Translations under genes and position numbers: made by a program
The notes under the pieces: generated by a model
Told to the model about the DNA's origin: nothing
The model's database searches: none
Seen by the model: only the letters and a program-made list of their open reading frames with translations
Source: Anthropogastromicrobium sp050944455
GTDB taxonomy: Bacteria; Bacillota; Clostridia; Lachnospirales; Lachnospiraceae
Length of the DNA stretch: 64,000 bases
Reading direction: 5' to 3'
NCBI GenBank assembly: GCA_050944455.1
Contig: JBMNRC010000007.1
Coordinates: 1 to 64,000, forward strand
Part shown: in pieces, positions 27,628 to 36,500 of the stretch
Layout of the letters: every line of letters begins with the position of its first letter
How positions within the stretch are numbered: the stretch's first letter is position 1

Positions 27628-29088
27628 ATGTCCGCAGAAAAGAAACCAGATTGGGATTCCCTGATGATGAATCCCCCGGAGTGGTACCGTGACGCCAAAT
27701 TCGGCATGTTCTTTCACTGGGGGCCCTACAGCGTCCCCGCCTATATGAACGAATGGTACTCCCGCAACATGTACACCAAAGGCCTTCCGCAGAATCTCTG
27801 GCATGAACAGCATTACGGAAAGCTTCACGATTTCGGGTACAAGGATTTCATTCCGATGATGAAAGGCGAGAAGTTCGACCCGGACGAATGGGCGGACCTC
27901 GCTGTCCGCTCCGGGGCAAAATATGCCGGTCCTGTTACCGAGCACGCCGACAACTTCTCTATGTGGGACAGCAAAGTAAACCCGGTCAACTCAGTGAAAA
28001 TGGGGCCTCACCGGGACGTCGTCGGCGAATGCGAAAAGGCTTTTCGGAAACGCGGCCTGAAATTCCTGGCGACCTTCCACCACGCCTGGCTGTGGGGATG
28101 GTTCATGTCCACCGATAACGAGGCCGACGTGTATGACCCGGTCAACGAAGTGTATTACGGCCCCGCGCTTCCGCTGGAGACCAACCGCTACCTCCCCTAC
28201 CGCTATCCGGACGAAAAATTCAACCGGCAGTGGCTCGCGAAGGTCAATGAGGTAACCGACCGGTATCAGCCGGACGTGCTCTACTTTGACAGCCGCGCTT
28301 TTATCATCGCGGAGCAAACGCGGTATCAGGCCGCTTCGCATTTCTACAGCACCGCCGGCAGCGTTCCCCGCGTTCTCACCTACAAGAATAAGGATTACCC
28401 GGCCGGCATCGGCGTGTATGACGCCGAGCTCGGGCATTTCGCTGGGCTCCAACCGTACGTGTGGCAGTGCGACGACCGGCTGGAAGAGAAGGTTGACTAC
28501 AAGACCTATACCTGGTGTATCGTTCAGGAGCCGAAGTACAGGCCCGCGAAGGAAATCATCGGACAGCTGTGCGATATCGTGTCGAAAAACGGAAACCTGC
28601 TGCTGAACGTCGGGCCCAGGGCGGACGGTTCCTTCCACCCGGACGCGGTGCGGGAACTCGAAAAGATCGGAGACTGGCTCAGAATCAACGGCGAGGCGAT
28701 TTACGGAACCAGGCCGTTCAGCGTGTTTGGAGAAGGGCCCGCGATCAGCGGCGATGAGAATTTCGACGTGGACAAGCTGCACGTTCAGCTTAATAAAGGC
28801 ATAGTCACCGACGGCCCGGCCGCCGCGATGGGCGAGCACGATTTCCGGTTTACCCGCACGAAGAATGCCGTCTACGCCATCGCCATGGGCTGGCCGTCCG
28901 ACGGCACCCTGACCGTAAAAACTTTCGCCGCCGGGAAGTCCCCGGTGAAGATCCGCGACGTGTCGCTGCTCGGCTGTGAAGCACCGCTGCGCTGGGAGCA
29001 GACGCCGGAAGGACTGATCGTTCATCTTCCCGAAAAGAAACCCTGTGACTGCGCGTGGACGCTCAGGATTACGCCGGTAGAAAGCTGA
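27628..29088 (+). CDS. Alpha-L-fucosidase GH29, tandem copy 2
   Basis: 486 aa, highly similar along its whole length to the preceding fucosidase and with the same nucleophile Asp221 (YQPDVLYFDSR). Differences cluster near the active site (SRAFIIAEQ versus SRTCIIAEE), in the 5-residue insertion KVDYKTY before TWCIVQEP, and near residue 390, so the copies may differ in preference. AAAGGATCG precedes the ATG. Last gene of the plus-strand operon; the terminator at 29252-29292 follows. Confidence 0.95.
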   Translation: MSAEKKPDWDSLMMNPPEWYRDAKFGMFFHWGPYSVPAYMNEWYSRNMYTKGLPQNLWHEQHYGKLHDFGYKDFIPMMKGEKFDPDEWADLAVRSGAKYAGPVTEHADNFSMWDSKVNPVNSVKMGPHRDVVGECEKAFRKRGLKFLATFHHAWLWGWFMSTDNEADVYDPVNEVYYGPALPLETNRYLPYRYPDEKFNRQWLAKVNEVTDRYQPDVLYFDSRAFIIAEQTRYQAASHFYSTAGSVPRVLTYKNKDYPAGIGVYDAELGHFAGLQPYVWQCDDRLEEKVDYKTYTWCIVQEPKYRPAKEIIGQLCDIVSKNGNLLLNVGPRADGSFHPDAVRELEKIGDWLRINGEAIYGTRPFSVFGEGPAISGDENFDVDKLHVQLNKGIVTDGPAAAMGEHDFRFTRTKNAVYAIAMGWPSDGTLTVKTFAAGKSPVKIRDVSLLGCEAPLRWEQTPEGLIVHLPEKKPCDCAWTLRITPVES

Positions 29089-29116
29089 AAAGAACAGGAT
29101 AACCGGATTCCGCAAA

Positions 29117-29232
29117 GGCTGAAATCACAAAGGTTAAATCGGAAAAGCCTGAATTTCAAAGGCCAGATCGGAAAAAGCGCAATGGCCGGAATCACAAAAG
29201 CCAAATCAGAAAACAGAAAAGCCTGAATCACA
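29117..29232 (+). repeat. Degenerate 30-37-bp repeats after fucosidase copy 2
   Basis: Units starting GGCTGAAATC / GCCTGAATTT / GGCCGGAATC / GCCTGAATCA begin at 29117, 29147, 29184 and 29221, each with a TCGGAAAA-like part. They lie between the stop codon and the terminator in the 482-bp gap 29089-29570; apart from the terminator nothing else is visible there. Confidence 0.65.
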
Positions 29233-29251
29233 ACATGATTTGGAAACAGAA

Positions 29252-29292
29252 GGGCTTCCGCCCGGTACTTTCTGCGTACCGGGCGGAAGCCT
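29252..29292 (+). terminator. Strong terminator hairpin, convergent genes
   Basis: A perfect 16-bp stem (GGCTTCCGCCCGGTAC / GTACCGGGCGGAAGCC) with a 7-nt loop is followed by TTCTTCTCTTT. It ends the fucosidase operon and may also serve the minus-strand gene ending at 29571. Confidence 0.85.
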
Positions 29293-29570
29293 TCTTCTCT
29301 TTACATCTTTCTTTACCATTCGCCGGACATATTCTGCCGCACAGCCGGCTTGATGTGCCTTCGCCCTCTTTCCAGTCCGTTCGACAGGCCCGCTTCACCT
29401 CGCAGCCGACCAGGGTTTAACGACTCTTGCTTTCCAGCCGTCCGTCTGGCCTGCCCGCCGTATGACCGGCCCTGGTGTGTCATCTCTGGTTTCCTGCTGT
29501 CCGACAGGCCCGCTCTGCTGCCTGGTCTTCCGCACTGGCTGCCCGGCTTTTCCTATATTTTTCGGCTGGC

Positions 29571-30374
29571 TCAATGGCCCCGCTTCAGGTTCATGATCCG
29601 TCGGGTTTCATCCGGCGTCGCCGGCTCCAGTCCCTCGGCGCGGATCAGCTGGACCAGCCGCTCCACCAGCTCAGCATTCTTCACGGCCGTCTTTCCGGGA
29701 GCCAGATAATTGCTGTCCTCGAACCCGATGCGGACATCCGCGGCGCCCATCGCGATCGCGGCTGCCAGGAACTCCCAGTTGTCCCGCCCGTAATGCGTGA
29801 CGCCCCAAACCGCGTTTTGCGGCACAGCGCTGATGAAAGCGGTCAGGCATTTCATGTCCGCCTGCATGCCGCCCTTGTGGCCGAATACCAGGTTGTAGAA
29901 AATCGGGCGGTGGTAGGGTACTCTCTGCGCGCTCCGCTCGATATTATATAGCATACCGATATCGAAAACTTCCACTTCGGGGATGATGCCTCTCTCCCAG
30001 GAAGCTTTTGCGCAGTAATCAATCTGCTCCCAGGTATTGATGTACACCGCGCCGTTCAGGTTTGTGGAGCCCGCGTTCAGCGACGAACTCTCCACGCCGG
30101 GGATATCCAGCGGATGGCAGCGCTCTTCGATCGTCATATCGGAAACACCGCCCGTGGAAGCCTGCCACACCACATCGCAGCGCTTCCCGATCTCCTCGAA
30201 TTGTTTTTTAAGGTATGACGTATCCGGCGACAGGGACCCGTCTGCCAGGCGGCAGTGCAGGTGGCACATTCCCGCGCCTGCCTTTACACAGGCGGCCACA
30301 TCCTCCGCCAGGCTTTCGGCGTCAACCGGATCGCCGGATCTCACCGGCGCCAGTGAAATAATTACCTTTCTCAT
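29571..30374 (-). CDS. Beta-keto acid cleavage enzyme (BKACE, DUF849)
   Basis: 267 aa. The BKACE/Kce family condenses a beta-keto acid with acetyl-CoA to give acetoacetate and a CoA ester. Visible: the metal-binding HxH (GMCHLHCRLADG), STGGVSDMTIEER, a hydrophobic VEVFDIGML strand, WGVTHYGRDN, and the signature VRIGFEDSNYLAPGKTAVKNAELV. The ATG at 30374 has GGAG six bases upstream; one four codons earlier has no site. It follows GH127 and the racemase-like gene on the same strand, so it may process the aglycone or an amino-acid-derived keto acid. Its substrate cannot be read. Confidence 0.9.
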   Translation of the reverse strand: MRKVIISLAPVRSGDPVDAESLAEDVAACVKAGAGMCHLHCRLADGSLSPDTSYLKKQFEEIGKRCDVVWQASTGGVSDMTIEERCHPLDIPGVESSSLNAGSTNLNGAVYINTWEQIDYCAKASWERGIIPEVEVFDIGMLYNIERSAQRVPYHRPIFYNLVFGHKGGMQADMKCLTAFISAVPQNAVWGVTHYGRDNWEFLAAAIAMGAADVRIGFEDSNYLAPGKTAVKNAELVERLVQLIRAEGLEPATPDETRRIMNLKRGH

Positions 30375-30436
30375 GTTCTGCTCCATTCTGATCTCATGTA
30401 ACCGCGGCGTCCACTTTCAGATGCCGGTATCTGTTA

Positions 30437-30455
30437 TGCCGGTCTCAGACCGGCA
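30437..30455 (-). promoter_or_regulatory. 19-bp perfect palindrome, possible operator
   Basis: TGCCGGTCT and AGACCGGCA are separated by one base, within the 216-bp gap before the BKACE gene. It is short-looped for an RNA hairpin and has no T-run, so a dimer-binding operator is possible. Confidence 0.35.
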
Positions 30456-30590
30456 GGATAAGCTCCGTCGATAACGATTTTCATCCTATCAGTCTCAGCA
30501 TGCATCCCTCACGGGGGCTTTACCGCCGGGCTGCTGAAACGTTTTGTCCGGTCTGCTCTCATGGGACATCTGTACAGCGGTGCGGAGGGT

Positions 30591-32582
30591 TTATCTCCAG
30601 GTCAGCGGCAGCCACACCATCATCTCTCCGCGGCCGCGGTTGTCCCACGCAAAGTATGGAATCATCTGCACCGGCACCTTGTACGGCTTCACCGGCTCGA
30701 AATCCCGGTACAGTGCGTTCCTTTCGCTGTCCTTGCGCGGAACCGCCAGGAACTCCGAAGTCAGCGCTTTCACCGGAGTATTTCCGATGCTGATCCGCTT
30801 TTCGGCAAACGAAGCGTCCGAAGGCACCAGAAGGTCAGCCAGCGACCCGACGCCCGTGCCTTCCACATCCGCCGATTCAATGCAGTAAACCAGCGGTCCC
30901 GCCTCCACGCAGACATGTCCGTTGTCCTCCTCGATCAGGTCGTTTCCGACCGTCAGGCGGGGTTTCACCGAAAGATCGAGCTCCGCGATCACCTGCGCGG
31001 AGGCGCCGCTCGCCTGATCCGCCGGAACTTCGACACTCAGATATCTGCCCGCATCCTCACGGGTCAGGGCACGCGTCTTTCCTCCCGCGGAAAAGGTTCC
31101 TTCCCTCACCCATCCCGGGACACGCACGTGAAGCGTGAACGGTTTCCCGCTGCTTTCGGAAACGGAAAATACGATTTTCCCGTCATACGGATAGTCTGTG
31201 CTTTCGGCGAGAGTGAACCGCGCCCCGTTTTCCAGCGTAAACGTTCCGCGGCAGTCCCCGTAAAGCCCGGTCCAGACGCCGCAGCGGTCCTGCGCGAAGG
31301 CATATTCCGAGGACTCCGCGATCGTGCGGCAGAGATTCGGCGGACAGCAGTAGCTTAGAATGTACTCCGTGCGCTCCTGGCCCCAGATCAGCTCATAAGG
31401 GAGTTTCTTCGCCCGCCGCAGCATGTTCTCGTAGAAAAATCTCCGCCCGTCGAGGCTTACGCCGGCCAGCGCGGCATTGAGCATGATGCGCTCCAGCATA
31501 TCCATCACGGATGCGTCCGGATGGATCTGAAACATCCTCCAGGCCCAGAAGATCGCTCCGAGATTGGCGCAGGTTTCGTTGTACGCCGTAACGTTGGGCA
31601 GCTGGTACTCGTAGCCGTAAGCCTGGTGGATCAACTGGTGATGCATGAAATTGCCGTACGGCGACGCTCCGTTGTACAGGGCGCCGCAGCCGCCGGTGAT
31701 ATAAATCTTCTGCGTCGTCAGGCTTTTCCACACCGATTCCAGAACCTCGCGGTAATCGCTGTCCCCGGTCTCCATGTACAGGTCCGCCACGCCCGCGTAC
31801 AGATAGTTGGCGCGCACCGCGTGCCCGACGATCTTCCGGTGGGTTTTCAGCGGGATCCTGTCCTGATTGTCGTCCAGGCCGTTTTTGACGGAATCGCGCA
31901 GTTCCACGGCGAGCTTCGCCAGATCCAGGTATTCCTTCCGTCCCGTCGTCCGGTACAGGTCCATCAGGCCCATGTAGTGGGACGGGCACACGGCGGTTTT
32001 CACCTCGCTGCTCTTTGCCGCCTCCTCATAAAGGTTTTTCAGGTAGCCGGCGGCTTTCTCCGCGATCTGCAGAAAATCCGTCTTCCCCGTCAGCCTGTAA
32101 TAGACGCATGCCGACGTGAAAAGATGGCCCATGTTGTAGACTTCAAAGTCATTGATATCCTGGCCTCGCTCGATGCCGTTCCCCTCTCTCTCGCCGATGA
32201 TCTGCTTGGTGGAGATGTAGCCGTCCGGCTGCTGAGCCCGGCCGATCAGGCGGATATATTCCTCCAGCTGCGCCAGAAGTTTCCGGTCGCGCTTTCTCAC
32301 CGCGGTGTACGCGGCAGCCTCCATCCATTTGTAAAAATCCCCGTCGCCGAAAACGGTCCCGGAAAACTCACCTTCGGCTTCGCCAGCCGCGATTCTGAAA
32401 TTTTCCAGCACATGGCTGATTTCCGGGGACTCGAACATGCGCTGCAGATGGCCGACGGTGGTTTCAGCATTGACGTCAAACCGTTCTTTGTAAAACCCGC
32501 CGGTCCACTGAACCGATGATGCGTCTACCCCGGCCGCCTCCGCGAACGCGGGGATGCGGGGTATATTCCGTTTCTGGTCCAT
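30591..32582 (-). CDS. Beta-L-arabinofuranosidase-type glycoside hydrolase, GH127 (first)
   Basis: 663 aa, no signal peptide. GH127 enzymes are (alpha/alpha)6 hydrolases that use a zinc-bound cysteine. The zinc and nucleophile residues are all visible: Glu336 and Cys338 in YNETCANLG, Cys412-Cys413 in SYCCPPNLCRT. Other blocks: GDGDFYKWMEAAAYT, PDGYISTKQ, MGHLFTSACVYYRLTGK. The ATG at 32582 is the second Met of the frame and has GGAGG plus GAGAG upstream. Beta-L-arabinofuranose linked to hydroxyproline is the best-known substrate; some members act on other L-furanosides. It lies 39 bp after the racemase-fold gene, in one operon. Confidence 0.92.
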   Translation of the reverse strand: MDQKRNIPRIPAFAEAAGVDASSVQWTGGFYKERFDVNAETTVGHLQRMFESPEISHVLENFRIAAGEAEGEFSGTVFGDGDFYKWMEAAAYTAVRKRDRKLLAQLEEYIRLIGRAQQPDGYISTKQIIGEREGNGIERGQDINDFEVYNMGHLFTSACVYYRLTGKTDFLQIAEKAAGYLKNLYEEAAKSSEVKTAVCPSHYMGLMDLYRTTGRKEYLDLAKLAVELRDSVKNGLDDNQDRIPLKTHRKIVGHAVRANYLYAGVADLYMETGDSDYREVLESVWKSLTTQKIYITGGCGALYNGASPYGNFMHHQLIHQAYGYEYQLPNVTAYNETCANLGAIFWAWRMFQIHPDASVMDMLERIMLNAALAGVSLDGRRFFYENMLRRAKKLPYELIWGQERTEYILSYCCPPNLCRTIAESSEYAFAQDRCGVWTGLYGDCRGTFTLENGARFTLAESTDYPYDGKIVFSVSESSGKPFTLHVRVPGWVREGTFSAGGKTRALTREDAGRYLSVEVPADQASGASAQVIAELDLSVKPRLTVGNDLIEEDNGHVCVEAGPLVYCIESADVEGTGVGSLADLLVPSDASFAEKRISIGNTPVKALTSEFLAVPRKDSERNALYRDFEPVKPYKVPVQMIPYFAWDNRGRGEMMVWLPLTWR

Positions 32583-32621
32583 ATTTTCTCTCACCCTCCA
32601 GGCGGCCATCGCGCCTCTGTC

Positions 32622-33293
32622 TTACAGCAGTCCTTTCGCTTCCAGGGCCTTTCGCAGCGCGATTGCGCCGAATCTCGGGCTGGACAGCGTCTGCTTTCCG
32701 GTCGCCTTCGTCAGGTCTTCTTCCACATAAGCCATGGAACCCTGCGCCAGCACGATCACATCCACCTGGTCCCTGATCTTCATGGCCGCGTCCCTCAGCA
32801 GAACGCGGAACTGGTCCTGGTCCAATCCGAACGCGCCGTCGATCAGCCCGTCCACGAGCTCCACATGCCGGTTCATCTCGCGGGCGACGCGCTTAATGGT
32901 ATTTTTGGTTGGCTCCAGCGTGGTTGCCAGCGTTGCGAGAACGCCTACGCGGTTTCCCAGCCTCACTGCCTCACGGCACATTTCCTCGTCGATGCGGACA
33001 ACAGGAATTCCAAGGTATCTTGCCGCCGGCTGGAAGGAATCCGCGACCTCGCCGACGGACGAGCAGATATTCAGGATGGCGTCCGCCCCCTGCGCGACTG
33101 CCTGCGTGTACAGGTTCATCAGGCGCGCCGCCGGTTTTGCGGTGACATAGCCCGCCTCGCGGACATCCGCCAGGATGGACGGATCCTGCAGGCTGATGAT
33201 TTCGGCCTGATCGCCGATATTTTTTCTGACTTCTTTTTCCACAAGTTCAATCAGTTCAGGCGTTGTGCTGGTGTAGACAAGTGCTGCTTTCAT
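32622..33293 (-). CDS. Asp/Glu-racemase superfamily protein lacking the second catalytic Cys
   Basis: 223 aa. Fold and layout match the Asp/Glu/hydantoin racemase superfamily: KAALVYTSTTPELI, first catalytic Cys77 in ILNICSSVGE, VGVLATLATTLEPTKNTI, and DVIVLAQGSMAYVEE. In two-base racemases the latter position holds a second Cys (GC); here it is Gly-Ser186. So it is unlikely to racemise by the usual mechanism and could be a decarboxylase, isomerase or lyase of this superfamily. AAAGGAAAAG precedes the ATG. It sits between GH2 and GH127, with BKACE downstream. Confidence 0.82.
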   Translation of the reverse strand: MKAALVYTSTTPELIELVEKEVRKNIGDQAEIISLQDPSILADVREAGYVTAKPAARLMNLYTQAVAQGADAILNICSSVGEVADSFQPAARYLGIPVVRIDEEMCREAVRLGNRVGVLATLATTLEPTKNTIKRVAREMNRHVELVDGLIDGAFGLDQDQFRVLLRDAAMKIRDQVDVIVLAQGSMAYVEEDLTKATGKQTLSSPRFGAIALRKALEAKGLL

Positions 33294-33550
33294 CTTTTCC
33301 TTTCGCGGGGGAACCGCGGACGATGGATTCTGTCAGGCTCCCCTTTTCTGCTTCTCTCTTTTGATCTGCCGCCCGGCTATGTGCGCAGGCGTCAGGTTTC
33401 GCTGCGGAAAACCTCCGACTTTTGATTCTGCCTGGTTTTCCTTTTCCCTGCTGCAGTATTGCCGGCGGCCCGCCAGCTGCACACGCAGGCCGGATTTGCC
33501 GGCGGACCGAATTCGCAATCATTTTCCCCTTCAGGCGAAGGACGCGGCCA

Positions 33551-36500
33551 TCAGAATTTCAGGCAGAAATACCCTTCATCCCCGGTACTCAGGCGGATCG
33601 GCTGCTCTTTCCAGTTTCCCCAGGATATCTGGGGGAAATTGCGGGCCTGGAGCAGGTGAACCGCGGTCTTTTGAAGCTCGCCGTTCCTGATCACGTAAAA
33701 ATACCCGACCGCGATGTAGTTCCCTTTCGACCCCGGTTCATGGGTGCCTGTGCAGCGGATCGTCAGCGTGTGTTCCCCGTCGGGCAGGCCGTCCGCCGAC
33801 CACACCGGGTAATTGTCACGCCGGTCGAAGCCTTCCGCAGAACCGGGGAAATCCACCCCGTCCACTTTCTGGCTCACGGTTCCCATCCGCTTTCCGTCCA
33901 GGAAAACCTCGGCAATGCCGTAATTAATGTCGACGGACGCGTACCACACGATGCCGTTTCCCCTGAAGCGGCAGGTCACGGAAGCATTCTCATCCTCCGC
34001 CCAGCGCTCCGGGCCGCCGGCATAGCGGTCGGCCGTCTCCATCGCGTACCACTGTCCCTGATATACGAGGGACGGATCCCCGCAGGGAATCACGCGGTCT
34101 TTCCGCAGCAGCCCTTCGGCGCGCAGGCTCAGCCCGCGGGAGCGTCCGCTTCCGGCAGGCTCACCGCGCCGTCCTTCTGCCGCAGCGGTCTCCCCTGACA
34201 CAGCCGGCCGTTCCCCGGTTCCCGGGACAGGCAGTATCTTCCAGCAGAGCGCCGGATCACCAGAGGAAGAAATTTCGGCTTCCGTGATATTTTCCTTCGC
34301 GGAGCAGAAATCATTGCTTCCCTTGATCCCCGGATCATAACGGCCGTTCCGGATCTCACAGCGCACATCGTCCTTCCACGGATGGCGCGGCGGTTCGCCG
34401 AACGGCTCAGGCCTCTCTCTGCTCCCCTTCCGCGCTGTCCCGCGCGTTCTGTCGATGAAATCCTCCGGGTAGACAGAGTAGTCCCCTCGCCGCGACCAGC
34501 TTACCTGATCAGCGCCTTCCGCCGAAACCAGGGTGATCCCGAGTTCATCCAGGCCGCCGCAGTCGACGCCGACACGCAGCTTGATCTTCCGCGGCATCGG
34601 GATCGCGACGCTGTCGGCGCGATAGCTGATTTCCAGCCGTCCGTCGCGGTGAATGCGGTAAACCCAGGTGAGAGAAAGGGCGTTCCCGAAGCTGCCCCGC
34701 ACAGTCACTTCCGATTCGGCGTCGTTTCTCAGGATCAGCATTCCGCCGCTCTCCTCAGCTTCCGCCGGGGAGACAGAAATTTCTTTCACTGTCCAGTCCG
34801 GAAGCTGCAGATAAGGCACATGAAGATAAGGTCCGTCCGTGATCAGGATTTTTCCGTTCCGCGAGATTTCCGCGAATCTCCCGGTTTTCCGGCAGATCTT
34901 CACCGTAAGCTCTCCGGCGCAGGCGTCCCTGTTCCCTTCCTCCGCGCTTTCTTTCTTCCGCGCGGTTACCGCGCTGCCGAACCCGAACCGGGAGAGATCG
35001 ATCAGGTCCTCGCTGACCTGTCTGCCCCGGGAATCTGCGTAAGCCAGATACAGATAATCCGCGTCTTTCCGGCAGGGAACAGCAAAACGCCCTTTCCCGC
35101 CCGGCGGAAGCTGCGGGCCGGAAATCCGGAATACTCCTTTCGCCCTGCCTTCCCGGGCCGCCCTCTCGCAGGCTTCCACGGAAAGATCCCCGGCAGACGC
35201 CCGGGTGAGGAAGAAGCCGCTGAAAGTGCCTTCCGAAAGGTCCGTGTGGCAGAAGCGATTCTCCACCGGGATGCTCAGGGTGAAATCACTTCCCGCCTTC
35301 CCATCGTCTTCCCGCACAATCCTCGGCGTCTCCGTCTCCCCGTCTTCCGCGCGGATCTGCTCCGTCAGCGGGTTCACGTCCCGCAGAACCACAGGGGAAT
35401 AAGCTCGCCTCGTCATGGTGTGCTCCGGCTTTTTCCGGCGCCACAGGTCGATAATGCCCCACTCCAGATGCGTGCTGTTTCCGCCGACATACAGGTCTGT
35501 CTCGTCAATACCCGCCCAGATCGCTCCTCCGAGCGCGCCTTTCGTATTCCAGATATGATCCCAGAAACGAGCGATGCTCTTCCCCCAGAATTCGCGCACG
35601 CCGGGGTCCCGCCGCTGTTCGGTGCGGTTGTAGCAGGGCACGTGAACATACTCGTCGTGCAGGACCGGCATCGTTTTTCCGAACGCCCCGCCGACGCCGA
35701 CATTGTCGCGCCGCACCGAGGGATCGTCCTCAACGTTGCCATAGTGGATGCTCCAGACGTCAACCGGAAGATAATCTTCCCGCATGGTCATCGGATAGCT
35801 GAATTTCGTCAGCCGGGACGGATCCGTCTGCTTCGCGAAATGGTTCAGGAGGTCGAAATTGGTTCCGCAGAACGATTCATTGCACAGAGACCAGATGATC
35901 ACGCAGGGGTGCGACCCGTCCCTGGCGTAGGTCTCCGCGAAGTGCGAGAGATACCGGCCGGCCTCGCGCGGATCCTGCTCGGTATAGTCCAGCGTCCGCG
36001 CGATAAAGGCAAGCGCCAGCTCATCCTCCACGTAAATCCCGTACTCATCGCAGAGATCCAGAAAATACGAACTCGGGGGATAATGAGACGTGCGCACATA
36101 ATTGATGTTGGCCTCCTTAAAAAGCTCCACGTCCCTTCTGATCGTCTCCTTCGGAACGGACCGGCCGTTTAATGGAGTGACTTCATGCCGGCAGGTTCCC
36201 CGCAGTTTTACTTCCCTGCGGTTGATGAATACCTGATTGCCTTCGCGGCGGATTTCGCGGAACCCGATTCTGTTTTTCACGGTTTCCAGCGTCCTGTTTC
36301 CGTCTTTCAGGCTGATTTCCAGCGTGTAGAGATTCGGATGCTCGGCGTCCCAGAGTTCCGGGGAGGGAACGGAAAGCGTATACTCCTGCTCCTTTTGCCC
36401 TTCGGACCCGGACGGCGTTTTTTCCGGTTCCGCCGCTCCCGGTGCCTCCATTTCCAGCTCTGTCTTTTCCGGCGCTGTCCCTTCTGCTTTTTCCACCCTG

